This document shows positions 1 to 10,610 of a DNA stretch of 64,000 nt, piece after piece. Positions within the stretch are counted from its first letter, which is position 1; each line of letters begins with the position of its first letter. A program made the translations under genes and the position numbers. Source of the DNA: Plantago ovata (Eukaryota > Streptophyta > Magnoliopsida > Lamiales > Plantaginaceae); assembly GCA_028274465.1 (NCBI GenBank), contig CM051457.1:59830899-59894898 (forward strand). The letters run 5' to 3'. Under the pieces are notes generated by a model. That model was given only the letters and a program-made list of their open reading frames with translations. It ran no database searches and was not told the origin of the DNA.

Positions 1-541
1 GGGTTTTGGTACATTTATTATGATTTTTTTGGATTATTTTTTGGTTTATTTGGTCTATAGAATTTCTGTAACATGTTGCTTAATTAAACAGGTTGCATTT
101 GATTTTGAGTCTCATTATTATATCTAAAAAATAAAAAAAAATAAAAAAAATTTAGCAACCGATTGTCTCATCCGTCGCTATATACAGCAACGGATAAGGC
201 TTATCCGTCGCTAAAAGTCCCGGACTTTTAGCGACGGATAAGACTCATCCGTTGCTAATATTTAGCAACCGATGAGACTCATCCGTCGCTAAAAGTCCGG
301 TGACTTTAGCGACGGATAAGTCATCGGTTGCTAAAAGTCAACCTCATTTTCCGTCGCTAATCCGTCGCAAATTCGCGACGGATTACTCATCGGTCGCTAA
401 TTCGCTAGCGACCAACGGTTTAGCGACGACGATTTTATCCGTCGCTAAAAACACCGATCGGTCGCTAGCGAATTTTAGCAACCGATCGGGGTGGTTTAGC
501 GACGGATTGTTCCGTCGCTAAACTCCATGTTGCTTGTAGTG
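1..541. mobile_element. CACTA (En/Spm) transposon, terminal part
   Basis: The right end of this segment reads, on the minus strand, CACTACAAGCAACATGGAG, which is the CACTA-type terminal inverted repeat. Behind it lie about 400 bp of short words in both orientations (TTTAGCGACGGAT, TTTAGCAACCGAT), the usual subterminal repeat structure of CACTA elements. The AT-rich stretch 1-140 would be element interior. The other end lies before the window, so neither the transposase genes nor the 3-bp target duplication can be checked. Assignment to the superfamily is firm from the terminal motif together with the subterminal repeats. Confidence 0.75.
142..530. repeat. CACTA subterminal repeat field
   Basis: More than a dozen copies of the word TAGCGACGGAT or its variant TAGCAACCGAT occur in alternating orientation, several as inverted pairs such as GCGACGGATAAG facing CTTATCCGTCGC. 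In characterised CACTA elements such words bind the element's own regulatory protein; that role is inferred here. The small ORF at 300-521 is a by-product of these repeats. Confidence 0.7.
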
Positions 542-1500
542 TTCAGAGTGTTAGGCCAACTTCTAATCTATAATTGTTTTGGTTTTGGCTCAATGTTGCA
601 ATTGTTTTGGTATCTCTAAGTAGTGAAATTATGTTGATTCTATTCCTGGACCAAGTTTTTGGCTCAATGTTACTTTAATTTGTGTTTGTTTTGATGCTTG
701 TGCTAGGACTTGAGCTGAATTTCTACGATGTAGCGGCAACCAAAATTAATCTCAAAAGTGTTTCCTCGAGTCTCAAGGATTGAAGAGTTTGTAAAATGGA
801 TATGGAGGATTACTGCTCCAATTCTTACGGATGAGCAAGAACCATGGATAAGTTACATCAAAGATAGGTTGAAATTTATTTATTTTCTATCAATTTTCAG
901 TCTTTGATCTTTATCCCATGATATCTAATGGTTTCGATTCAGTGATTGGGTATACTTCAACCATCAAGAGTTGCAAGATACGATATTGACAATTGTAAAT
1001 TTGGTCCATTTCTTGAAATGAGACACATCAAAGAAATATAGTATCTGAAGTTGCTATGGCATATGGATGCGGAAAAGATATCATATGGATACAAATCATG
1101 TCTCTCCAATTCCTGAAGCGATTGGATACCGAAACTATAAAGGGGTTTGCAAGATATACTATTGATACTTTATGATTTTTTGTCCAAATAAATATAGCAC
1201 TTGAAAGTTGCTATGATATATCGATGTAAAGATTTGTATCTCTGGAGCTAATAGCCCAATTTATGTCAGGTTGACAAATCACATTCTTGAAGTGACTGCA
1301 AATACATTACAAATGTTGTGACGTGTGATCATTGAAAAAGAACAACAACCATCATTGATCAGTTGGTTGATATGTACCTCATGTACATCAACGATTTCTT
1401 TTCAAAACCGAGGCATCTAAATTGCTATTTAGAGTTTATGCCAGTAGTCATGATCATCATTAGATCTGGAAAGAAGTTGGCTCTACATATCTCTATACAT

Positions 1501-1642
1501 GTATTGCAAAAGCATGTAACATGGCATCATGCACAACATAGATAAATCTCACCAACCTGAAGTTGGAAAAAGTATTGCAACAGCATGTAATATGGCATCA
1601 TGCACAACATAGATAAATCTCACGAACCTGAAGTTGGGAAAA
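1501..1642. repeat. 71-bp tandem duplication
   Basis: Two head-to-tail copies, at 1501-1571 and 1572-1642, each start GTATTGCAA and contain ATGGCATCATGCACAACAT. They differ at only a few positions. This looks like a local slippage or unequal-exchange duplication inside the decayed copia interior. Confidence 0.85.
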
Positions 1643-3760
1643 GTATATGAATATTAGTTATTGCAATACAATGAAAGATCAATTGCTGGCTATATTGATA
1701 TATTGATCATCTTATTATCAAGAATGTATCAAACTCTACAAAAAGAAAAGATTTAGCATCAATCTTACGATGAAATAAAGATGCCTTTGTGGTCATGAAT
1801 ATTATAAGACAATTATATCTTTGGAAAAGAAATATGTGGTGACAAGATCACACATTAGACTCACTTCCTGAACAAGTTTGGGATTACTAATCTTGCCAAT
1901 ATAAAGATGACAGTGATTATTTGTATCTTTATGTCACATCATTTTGCCCAAATTCAATTATTCACAATTGTTATATTTAACCAACAAGAAGTTGGTATTT
2001 GAAAATTGGTCATTATTAACTTTGCATGCAAAGAGTGTACATTATTAAGCATTGCTTACAAGCTTTGACAAACAACAAAATTCATATGATGTGTGACAAA
2101 TGAAAAGCATGGCCATCCGGGTACGGAATTACCCATTTATAAGGAACTTGAAGTTTCTTTAAATAGAGTATAATTATGTGTTGTAGATTTCTCATGTCGT
2201 TAAATTACATTAATGGCAAGACACGACATTGAGATAAGCATACTAATGGAGACTTTGAAAGTGATCATCATTCAAAAATTTTATGGATGTGGATTGAAGT
2301 CCACTAATTGCTCAAATTAGTGATCTCCTATTGGGGAAATTTAATTTTCAGCACACAGAAAACCAACTGCTAGAGTTATACACTCCCATGGTTGTACATT
2401 TTTTCTCTTGAAAAGAACTCATACATGAAGCCGATTTTAAACAAAAGTATGAGTATATAAGTATCTAAGTTGGGCATGATCATTTATATTGTGTGACCCC
2501 AATAATGCTAATTCTCTGAATTAGTTTTTCCTAGCTTAGGGGAGGAAGTACATGATAAGCTGATAAAAACAAATTCATAGAGTGAATTGATCCTCATATA
2601 TCTGAGAGTTCAAACTTCAACTAAAATACGAAATGCAATTTTCAGCTTCATGTTACTATTTCAATATTTCAAACATGAAATTATATAATTTGAATGTGGA
2701 CAACTATGACCCTATTTGTGGCATACCGAGCTACATATCATTTATATCTATGACATGTGTTGAGAATTGAATACCTTGTCGATTGTGATTCATGCACCGG
2801 AAGTGCAACATGTAAATTATGTGGTTCCATCATTACAAAAATAATGGCAAGAAACAGTTGGTACTCTTAAGAGTAAAATAGGCATATACAAGTGATGCCC
2901 ATATATTGAGATATCTGAAATAATAATAGATGGCATATAGACATGGAAATGGTGCTTTCATAATATATATTCATATATCCATGATCAGTACTGAATCAAA
3001 CAAATCATGAAAAGAGATTTGATTATTGAATATACCGGTATACATGGAGCCGAGAAATTGAAAAGCACATGCGAAATTCAATGGATATGGATGATTAAAC
3101 ATGTAAAGGGGATCTTACATGAAAATCCATTTAATGTTGACAAAGTGATTACAGAAATGAGCTCATGGACTTTATTGATGAATTCAAATTTCCGTACGGT
3201 ACCATTGCATTATCAAGTCAAATTTCATGTGCATCTAGATATTAAGTTTTTCAGCATGCATATTATCTTTATTGCAATAGCATTTACATACTCTTGCTTA
3301 TTGTAGTTGTTTTAGGTATCATAGCATATATACATATTACCATATGATTTGATCAAAAATTACCACTTAAATATAACCCTGAAGGTTATACGTGGTGCAC
3401 ATGAATTGTCCTGAAATTGGCAATGAAATTTCTATGTGAGAAAGTTTAAGAGATGAGATGAATACTCTCTATCAGTAATCAATCTCTCATGGACAAGAGA
3501 TATCATGTTGGCGAACATAAATCAATGAATGAGAAAAGTTCCTGAATAACTAGATTTTGATACATGATTGGACCTCTATACTTATCTATTCATACATGGC
3601 TTCACAGATTGATAAGTATAATGTATGTATTCACTATAAGTGCAACATGAAAATTATGAGTTATGATTATCGAGGTTCTTGAAGAATGCAAAAAAATTTA
3701 TCTTGCAAACAAGGGGAGATAATAAGCAAAATGCGAGTTTTTATGCATCATACGAGTTGC

Positions 3761-3833
3761 TACACTCTTTTTTGCCTTCGTCTAGGTTTTATCCCATTGG
3801 GTTTTTCCTAGCAAGGTTTTTAACGAGATAGTA
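3761..3833 (+). repeat. Copia 3'-UTR repeat unit, copy 1
   Basis: The unit starts TACACTCTTTTTT, continues through ATCCCATTGGGTTTTTCC and ends AGCAAGGTTTTTAACGAGATAG. This motif is typical of the region between pol and the 3' LTR in many plant copia elements, where it is often repeated. Confidence 0.6.
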
Positions 3834-4270
3834 TTATAAGTGCACATATAACTATCTCCCAATCTCCATGGTGATACATTGGCTAAATATAAGGTTATAA
3901 ACCTTATTGGTTATTTTATAAAATATGATGGAGATTTAATGAGTCTTGAACTCATTCCCGTATGGAAAATTGAATTCTCCAAGTTTCATTATTCATTGGA
4001 GAAACATCGAAACTAGAATTTGAAGAAATCAAAATGTACAAGTGTTCGAGAGGTTTCCAACATGAAGTTAAACCATACCGATGTTCTTCTTCAACCATGT
4101 TCTGCACGAGGTTTCATTACAGTACAACAAGATTCACACAATTGAAGATATTGCATATTCGTTCACCGAGTAATTCCAACAACATCAATTTAGCAATTCG
4201 CTTGGAAGATTGCATTGTGAAAACTCAAAGACTTGAAGTGATGTTTCAATCAGGCGAGACGGATACGCAC

Positions 4271-4343
4271 TACACTCTTTTTCCCTTGACTAAGTTTTTA
4301 TCCCACTGGGTTTTTCTTAGCAAGGTTTTTAATGAGGCAGTAC
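4271..4343 (+). repeat. Copia 3'-UTR repeat unit, copy 2
   Basis: This is the second copy of the motif at 3761: TACACTCTTTTTCCC, then ATCCCACTGGGTTTTTC, then AGCAAGGTTTTTAATGAGGCAG. It lies about 50 bp before the polypurine tract and supports the plus orientation of the element. Confidence 0.6.
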
Positions 4344-4391
4344 CCTCACAGCGTACCCTCGATCTTCAACTCATGTTTCATTCAAGGGGAG

Positions 4392-4580
4392 TGTTATGGA
4401 TAATTATATGAATGTAACAATCGTTTACTGATCTCTAGTTTGTTAGTTTGTTACGTGTATTTCTCTAATTTGTTAATCTCCAAATAGACTTTAGAGATAC
4501 TTTTCTACTTGTATATATACACTCTCATGCCAGATTGATTGACGAGAATAATACTTTCTCTTCCCCGTTATTATTCAACA
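4392..4580 (+). mobile_element. Short copia LTR (3' LTR)
   Basis: A purine tract (CAAGGGGAG) is followed by TGTTATGGATAATT, and the segment ends ATTATTCAACA, giving TG...CA borders over 189 bp. Inside is a TATA-like TATATATACACTC at about 4513. Very short LTRs with this start are common in copia elements of plants. No matching 5' LTR is seen downstream of the window start, so the element is truncated or its 5' end lies outside. Confidence 0.65.
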
Positions 4581-4914
4581 ACTTAATTAAAATTCAGTAC
4601 ATGTTTGGGAAATATTTTTGCATAAAAAATTTGGCCAATTTGTTTTACATGTGAATGTAGTGCAACAATGCTCTTTTTTTTATTCCCTACTTTACAACAC
4701 CTAGCTCAAAAGATTCCATATGGGCAAGAATAATTTAATCTTATTTCAAGATTCATTATCAATTTACCATCAAAGAACAAAGAACAATATATTCATAAAA
4801 AACAGAGGAGATTAAATTGGGAGTATACTCGTAAAAAACAGATGAGATTAAATTGGGAGATACCATCGGAATTTATTAAACAGAGTCGGAATTGGAAATG
4901 CCCATTGGAGGATC
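4581..4914. other. Unassigned AT-rich spacer
   Basis: This is AT-rich sequence between the copia LTR and a GGT-rich tract. It contains a 24-bp near-repeat (AGATTAAATTGGGAG at about 4809 and 4847). I see no gene or mobile-element signature in it. Confidence 0.5.
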
Positions 4915-5165
4915 GGTGGAGTTGTGGTGGTGGGTGGTGGATTGCTGTGGCGGCAGAGTTGTGGTGGTGGATTGCTGCGGCGGCAGAGACGTGGTGGTGC
5001 TGCGGCGGTAGAGGTGTGGTGGTGGAATTGAGGCAGAGTTATGGTGGTTGGGTGGTGGAATTGAGGCAGAGGTGTGGTGTAGTTGAGGCGGCGGTGTGGT
5101 GGATTGCTGGAGGAGCTGTGGTGGAGCTGAGGCGGCAAGATCGGTGGAGGTGCGGCAACAACAGA
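4915..5165. repeat. Degenerate (TGG/CGG)n minisatellite-like tract
   Basis: The tract consists of imperfect 30-40 bp units built from GGTGGATTGCTGCGGCGGCAGAG and GTGGTGG triplets. It opens overlapping ORFs in three frames on both strands (rich in W/G/V on one and P/Q/S/T/H on the other). That is what a triplet-biased repeat does and is no sign of a gene. Confidence 0.75.
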
Positions 5166-5798
5166 AAGTGATGAAGTATATGAGTATAGTTATTTGGGCT
5201 ATAATCTGGGCTTTTTGGACTATGTATAATATATTAGTCTGGGCTGGCCCATGAGGCAATAATGTGTCCAAAAAATCTGTATATTTTATGCAAATGTTTT
5301 TCCAAAATATGTACTGGCAAACGACCGACCTATAAAAATATCACGGGGTTGCATAAATTTATCAGGTTTTACATAGGAAAAATTGGTATAAGTCCCATAA
5401 AAGGGTGAGAAGTTTGCATTGGGTCTCAGCTTTTAAATTCATTGCATTGAGCTCCCAAACATTGCAAAAAATTCTTAATATTCACCATTTATACTTTCTA
5501 GCTACTACAGCTAGTTGTCAATGACAATGTCCATACTTTTGGGGACAATGTACATTCATTAGGAAAAATTTGAAAATTCAATCCCCTTATTATTTCTGAT
5601 TTTCTTTCTTCTTCTTCTTCTTCAGTTTCTGATTTCCTTTCTTCTTCCTCTCCAATTTCAAAATTCAAACCCTCTTTAAGATCCCTCTTTCTCTCCCGAC
5701 CCAATCACAATTCATAATCACCCACCTCTCCACCACCACCGCAGACCCGCCGCGTTACAGCGAAGAGATCGACGCAGCAGGAGATTAACGAAGAGGAA
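5166..5798. other. Unassigned spacer with CT-rich patch
   Basis: No ORF is supported here. Positions 5595-5705 are CT-rich (TTCTTCTTCTTCTTC and CCTCTTTCTCTCCC), like the leader of a plant gene reading rightward into the ATG at 5799. Confidence 0.4.
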
Positions 5799-6011
5799 AT
5801 GAAATCGAGCGAAACGACGCCGTCGTGCTCAGCTTCGTCTTCTCCGTCTCCGACCGCCGCAGCTGCTTCTCACAACCCTCTTCACTACTCTTCCTCAAAT
5901 TCACAGACTGACTCCAGAGTAGTACAGTACTCCACATACGAAACAGCCGCGTTTCTCTTGTACATAATTGCCCCTTCCCAGGGGAAGCTTCCGTCGTCGT
6001 CTTCGTCGTAG
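5799..6011 (+). pseudogene. Possible gene-start fragment, unrecognised
   Basis: A 70-codon frame begins ATGAAATCGAGCGAAACG after a CT-rich leader and an AAGAGGAA stretch. Its first part, roughly codons 1-37, is Ser/Pro/Ala-rich (MKSSETTPSCSASSSPSP) and could be the start of a real coding sequence. From about 5912 it merely lies opposite the YceD-like fragment on the other strand. No family is recognised. It may be the 5' end of a gene captured or rearranged next to that fragment; an alternative is a chance frame in GC-rich DNA. Confidence 0.25.
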
Positions 6012-6186
6012 TGGTACAGCTTGCGGTTTGGGTTTTTTTGAGGGAGATTGGACTGGAAGTCAATGGTTTCTGTTTGTCTTTTAGGGAGTTGAGTTTAAGA
6101 GGATTTGCAGGGTGAATGAGGGGGGTGGAAGGTGGTGGTAAGGCGGCGGCGGCCGACGGAGTGGCGGTGAATGCGCGGAGGAGCAT
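5912..6186 (-). pseudogene. YceD/DUF177-like plastid protein, first-exon fragment
   Basis: Reading leftward from the ATG at 6186, the first 54 codons are Ala/Ser/Pro/Thr-rich with few acidic residues, like a chloroplast transit peptide. A one-base frame change then gives a run that includes NRKLYHYDEDDDGSFPWEG and then YKRN and VEYCTTLE. I recognise this as the conserved block near the N-terminus of plant DUF177 (YceD-type) proteins, which are linked to plastid 23S rRNA accumulation. The match stops at about 5912, where unrelated sequence begins without a good GT donor. The rest of the protein, including its Cys-rich metal-binding part, is absent. The frameshift and truncation make it a pseudogene fragment. 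Recognition is from memory of the family and should be tested by alignment. Confidence 0.5.
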
Positions 6187-6589
6187 TTCAAGACTTAGGT
6201 GAACCGTGACATCGCCTCAAACCCTAGCCCTTGTCGCATCGGCGCTTTCCGCCGCCGCTCTCACCTCCGCCGGCGACCGGTACTTGTTTAGATCCGTGAT
6301 TTAGATTTGGGTGTTTGGTTTGATTTGGTTGTTTTCACCAGATCTGTTCTTCTAAATCTGTACTGATGTAAGTTGATGGGAAAAGAAGTTGATAAACGAA
6401 GAGCATAGAAGAATTGATAATTGCAGAAGAAAGAAATGATGAGCAAATTGGGTGATTGGGAAAAGAAGATAAGAAAGAGCAGTTAGCAATTTTCAATTCG
6501 TACATTCTTTCTTTCTCTCTTATCATGTTATTTGACCCGTTTGTGATTTTTAGGACCGTCCAATTTTTTTATCGACTCACAACTATATT
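6187..6589. other. GC-rich leader-like sequence then spacer
   Basis: Positions 6190-6300 are rich in CCGCCG and CTCACC and include CAAACCCTAGCCC, like the 5' leader of a plant gene. TTTAGATCCGTGATTTAG at about 6287 has the look of intron-proximal sequence. No ORF follows that I can support. Confidence 0.35.
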
Positions 6590-6590
6590 T

Positions 6591-7147
6591 CATGTTGTTT
6601 TTTCTAGGACCGCCCAATATGAAATACGGGTTGTATTGGGTCACACGATATGGGTATTGTATGTAGGCGGCCCAATAATACCTAATAATATGAGTACGGC
6701 CCAATAAAAAGTTAAAATAAAACTAAAGAAAAAAAAGAAATAACAAATATAATTAAAGATGAGCTCAAATTATTCAAAATGATTTATTATGGTCTTACAA
6801 ATGTGTAGACATATATTAATTTTGGGCCGATTACAACACCATATTTCGACTAATGTGCCTTAGAAAACCTCCATATGTGTTATGGGCCTGATAGTATGAC
6901 ATATATTCATTTTAATATGGGTAGTATGTAGGCGGCCCAATATATGAGTCAAATACGGTTTTGACGGACCTAATAATACCTAATAATATGAGTACGGCCC
7001 AATAAAAGTTAAAATAAAACTAAAGAAAAAAAAAGAAATAACAAATATAATTAAAGATATATTCATGTTGGTTTTTCTATATTCATGTTGTTTTTTCTAG
7101 GACCGCCCAATATGAAATACGGGTTGTATTGGGTCATACAATATGGG
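6591..7147. repeat. Interleaved duplications of a GGCCCA-rich segment
   Basis: Two segments are each present twice. The first, at 6591-6654 and 7084-7147, contains CATGTTGTTTTTTCTAGGAC and CGCCCAATATGAAATACGGG. The second, at 6659-6760 and 6924-7058, contains GTATGTAGGCGGCCCAATA and GAGTACGGCCCAATAAAA, followed by AAACTAAAGAAAAAAA. The order is 1-2-2'-1', so this is not a simple tandem repeat. The second copy of segment 2 has an internal insertion of about 30 bp. Confidence 0.75.
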
Positions 7148-8096
7148 CCGCCCCAAGCATAAAAGCAATACGAAATACGGGTAGTATCGGGTCATAAAAT
7201 ATGCGGGCCCGTCCATATTTTGTGACCCGATACATCGTCCGTTTTCTAAGTATCGGGTCACATTAATGTATCGGGTCACAAAATATGGACGGGCCCGCAA
7301 ATTAATAATGGGCCATTAACATTAATAAGTTGGCTTACATACGGTACCTTTTGGGCTTATAGCTATCGTTCATATATATCACACACATAAGCGTCCACGA
7401 AAGGGTCCACGAAAAATATGGGCGGATCTATGGGCCGACATAATAAACTGGGCTTAGTTCACATATTCTCATCTAATAAAATCTCAATATTGTTGATGGG
7501 CCTGCAAAGTTCCCATAAATTAGTGTTGGGCCGGGTACATTTGTTTCAAAATTATTGGGCAATACCAGTTAGTAGCCCAGAACTTACAAAAATGGGCTTA
7601 AGTCAATTGGGCATCGCCGGGTCCACACTACCACCAACTAGTAATCATGATGTCATGCCTATTAGAATATCATTTTTTAATTGGACATCATTGCCTTTGT
7701 CTTGACATTGGGGGACAAAGATAGTAGGTGGCAGTCTACTACTTAATAGCATATGGACCTATAAACGATAATTATGAAAAGAGGGACTCATTGCAAATAT
7801 TTCGCCACATTTGGGACCTGATGACGAGCGCCCCGTTTTACATATAATTCCCTCGAGTTACAGTAGGCATGTCTTGGCAAAAAGTGAGCCGTTGTATTAT
7901 CTAGAAATCACCAGACATGAGTCTGTCAAAATCTCGGGCTTCTAGGGATCTGGCCCTTCCAATTGTATGTTCTCATTACATATTTAATTTGTTCCATCTC
8001 GTTAATAATAATGTGTCATTTCGCCATTTAGAGCACTCCGTTAGAAATTTACATTAAATCAATTCAATTCAATAGTATGAACTACAACTATCCTCA
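7148..8096. other. Unassigned spacer rich in TGGGCC/TGGGCT words
   Basis: No coding sequence is supported. Many copies of TGGGCC, GGGCCT and TGGGCTT occur between 7140 and 7620, some embedded in ATATGGGCCGCCC or GTGTTGGGCCGGG. Such words are TCP-binding site II elements in plant promoters, but no gene start follows. Confidence 0.4.
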
Positions 8097-8105
8097 TAAA
8101 GGAAA

Positions 8106-8187
8106 GGGTAATTTGCGTCTACCTCCTGTTAGTTTGGTTAATAACAGATCTTACCCTCTTAGTTGAACAATTACATGTAGCACAATG
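8106..8187 (+). repeat. Left terminal inverted repeat of the Mutator-like element
   Basis: Pairs imperfectly with the inverted sequence 9163-9244. The best-conserved blocks are the outermost 18 bp and the inner AACAATTACATGTAG block. Divergence between the two arms suggests age. Confidence 0.7.
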
Positions 8188-8695
8188 TTAGACAAAAACA
8201 ATTACAGATAGCCCCACGAATTTGACTTTTTTCGAATTAAGGACTGGAAGTTACAAATTTACCCCTACCGGAATTTCAGATTTTGGCCTGAGATAAACAC
8301 CTTAAATTTTTATTATTTACACATTTACCTCTAAACTATTTTACTTTACAAAATTAACTTTAATTTATTTCAAATTAACCACAAAAATTATATAAACTTT
8401 AAAATGGACTAACAATTATTATAGAAGTAGTTAAATTTAGTGCGAAAAATGATATAGATATCTATTTTAATTATTTTTGTAATGAAAAGTAATGGAAAAT
8501 GAGTAGTTAATTAAAAAATTAATCCTCCATATATAATTTTGACGGTGAACTTATATTTCTTCCACCATCACCATCATTCATCTTCTGTAAAATCTTCCAG
8601 CAATGATATCTCAGGAATCAATCTCTGAAGCTCAGTATCCGCTCCGATCACTTCATATCATCCCAATTTTCCAACCTTCTTCATTTTCTCCTTCT

Positions 8696-8980
8696 TCAAT
8701 ACTCATTCATCAATCGCAATTCATTTGTGAACTTGTTGATGAATTTTCCGATTCGTGATCCAGTATGCAGTGATTTCAATTCTTGACTAGGATCATATAC
8801 CACCAGACCATTATCATCATATTCCACATCATAGTCAATATAGCCATTATCCTGGTATACTGCCCCATCCTCATATCCGCATCCGCATCTGTAAGCATCA
8901 CATCCGCATCTGTAAGCATCATCGACATCCATAGTGTAAGAGTATCTCCATTGTTTGGACAAGGCACTAGTTTGAAACAC
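8696..8980 (-). pseudogene. F-box-like N-terminal fragment inside the Mutator-like element
   Basis: The 94-codon minus frame begins MFQTSALSKQWRYSYT, which resembles the end of a plant F-box domain (pattern TSxLSKRWRYLWT), where it forms part of the Skp1-binding surface. The remainder is acidic and Tyr-rich and matches nothing I know. It contains a duplicated DAYRCGC caused by a 21-bp tandem repeat (GCATCTGTAAGCATCACATCC). The first two helices of the F-box are missing. Its position between the inverted repeats of a Mutator-like element suggests capture of a host gene piece. The resemblance rests on about 15 residues. Confidence 0.3.
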
Positions 8981-9162
8981 GTCTCGTGTTGGTAATAAGG
9001 ATAAAATATGGCTTAGAAGATGGATTAAAAAAAGAAAAAGATAAAAAAAATAAAAGAAGAGAAAAGATTAAAAAAAAAAAAAAGAAAAGGAAAATAACTA
9101 AGGGCATGTTTGGCCGGAGAAAATGGAAAAGTGAATAACGGCGAAGTCAACTTTCCGGTCTC

Positions 9163-9244
9163 TGGGGCTAGATGTAATTGTTAAACTAGCGAGACAGGAT
9201 CCGTAATTAGGGTCCCCAACAAGGTGGGTGGATGTAATTTTCCC
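9163..9244 (-). repeat. Right terminal inverted repeat of the Mutator-like element
   Basis: Inverted partner of 8106-8187. It is followed directly by the second TAAAGGAAA target-site copy. Confidence 0.7.
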
Positions 9245-9253
9245 TAAAGGAAA

Positions 9254-9829
9254 TGTATTTACATCTTTGTGATATTTCATCGATTTTTTAATCATTTTAT
9301 TTAAAGAAGTCTTGCACTCACGTTATTTATATATATTTTACCAAAAACAATTTACCACACGTGTACTATATTTCCATATTCTATAAGATTTATTAAAAGT
9401 CGAAAAAACTAATATGCCGCATTATTAGTGTGATGCCCCACTATAGAGTTAACGTCTTAACAGAACGCCACTTACCTCCAACTAGATTACGACCACAATA
9501 TAGACTTTCATCAAGTTGGAGAAGCGAACTTAAACAAATTCAATCCGAGAACATACAATGGAGCGATGAATTAAACCCATCGAAAATCATTCTCTTCAAC
9601 ACATGCCGTCAATAACCAAATCATGCATATGCTTGCGCGAGTCCATACAAGCTATAGTTCACCATTGTCTCATTATAAAACATCTTACTCCTATCATAGT
9701 AACTAGGCATTGTGGTGTTGACCTTGGTGTTGAGACAACTCCTTATTTGGTGTTCGTGTCAACCCCTATGGTTATTTCAATTCTAACATTCTCATAATCA
9801 TTCTAGTAGCTGGTATATTGTTCTGAGAG
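9254..9829. other. Unassigned spacer
   Basis: I see no gene, repeat or mobile-element signature in these bases; the small ORFs at 9430 and 9603 have no recognisable content. Confidence 0.5.
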
Positions 9830-10460
9830 CTTCTAGATGGGTCTACTATAAGATAAGGTCCTAGTAATGGGTTTGGAATGCATGCATCTAATTCTAATTG
9901 GTTGTGTGTGAACACACGGGGTTGTCATTTTCTTAGATAAAATTAGAGTTTGTGAGTGATTGTTAGGAAATATTGTGGTACAGTGAATCATAAATACTTC
10001 ATGTTGGCTTATGTAATTCTCAAATTGGATAGAGATCACTTTCTAGTGAGGGAAAGCTTTCTAAGTGATAGAGAGATATTGCTTGTAGAGTAAGCTAGAG
10101 TATGGTGAGAGAAAACAGTGAGATTGCAGGGAAGAAAACTTCGACATCTGATGAGTTTTGTATACAGTAGATAGTGGATTGAGATCCACTAAGCTCCGTG
10201 AATGCAGGTTTATTGAAACCGAACCACCATAAACCTTGTGTGATCTTTTACAGGTTCATTTTCTTCCTGTTATTAGTTTTGTCATTTCTCTTATCTTTGT
10301 TGGTGAATATATCTTGTCTGGGATGTTTAGTAATGTGTTGCGCCAACACTAGAGTATACACGGAGTTGAGAAACAAACCCAACATGCACCTCTACAATAT
10401 CAAAATTTTCCTAGACCCTTTGGATAACGATCATTTATCGTTGATAAATCCCAAAGGGTG
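9830..10460 (+). mobile_element. Possible LTR remnant
   Basis: The order GAGAGATATTGCTTG..., GTGGATTGAGATCCACTAAG, CCGAACCACCATAAACCTTGTGTGA, then a T-rich stretch resembles the R-U5 part of many plant LTRs (GAACCACxxAAAxCTTGTGT). No clear TG...CA borders, primer site or partner LTR was found, so this is tentative. Confidence 0.25.
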
Positions 10461-10528
10461 CTAGTATTGCCTCCCTTGACCATTTAATGTGATAAGAGCA
10501 TAAAAATAGTCCAAATAAGTCTTTGAGT

Positions 10529-10575
10529 TATTATTATTATTATTATTATTATTGTTATTATTGTTATTATTTTCA
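10529..10575. repeat. (TTA)n microsatellite, left flank of the RLE element
   Basis: About 13 ATT/TTA triplets with two GTT interruptions. It lies about 40 bp beyond the stop codon of the minus-strand element remnant, so it is either its 3' tail or part of the target site. Confidence 0.85.
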
Positions 10576-10610
10576 TTATAAGTGGAATTCAATAAATCAT
10601 AAACAATGAA

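Larger units (their letters stand above)
542..4391 (+). mobile_element. Decayed interior of a copia-type LTR element
   Basis: This AT-rich stretch has no ORF with recognisable domains; the ORFs at 3007-3306 and 4034-4411 match nothing I know. It is assigned to a plus-strand copia element because it leads directly into the characteristic 3' untranslated repeats at 3761 and 4271 and then an LTR at 4392. It contains degenerate internal repeats with the recurring phrases CTTGAAGTTGCTATG and CCTGAAGTTGG (around 1050, 1210, 1555 and 1627). It may be a non-coding LARD-like interior or simply old. The 5' limit is unknown; 542 is only the edge of the CACTA element. Confidence 0.4.
8097..9253. mobile_element. 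Mutator-like element, non-autonomous, with 9-bp TSD
   Basis: The 9-bp direct repeat TAAAGGAAA occurs at 8097-8105 and again at 9245-9253. Between them the element starts GGGTAATTTGCGTCTACC and, read on the other strand from 9244, starts GGGAAAATTACATCCACC. The similarity extends about 80 bp inward on both sides to AACAATTACATCTAG / AACAATTACATGTAG. A 9-bp duplication and long imperfect inverted repeats are the signature of Mutator-like elements. At 1139 bp it encodes no transposase. It carries an F-box-like fragment, so it may be a Pack-MULE (inference). Confidence 0.8.

Noticed and set aside
4842..5271. Three overlapping ORFs of 96-131 codons (W/G/V-rich and P/Q/S/T/H-rich)
   Set aside because: All arise from the TGG/CGG triplet repeat on both strands; no domain, no plausible start context.
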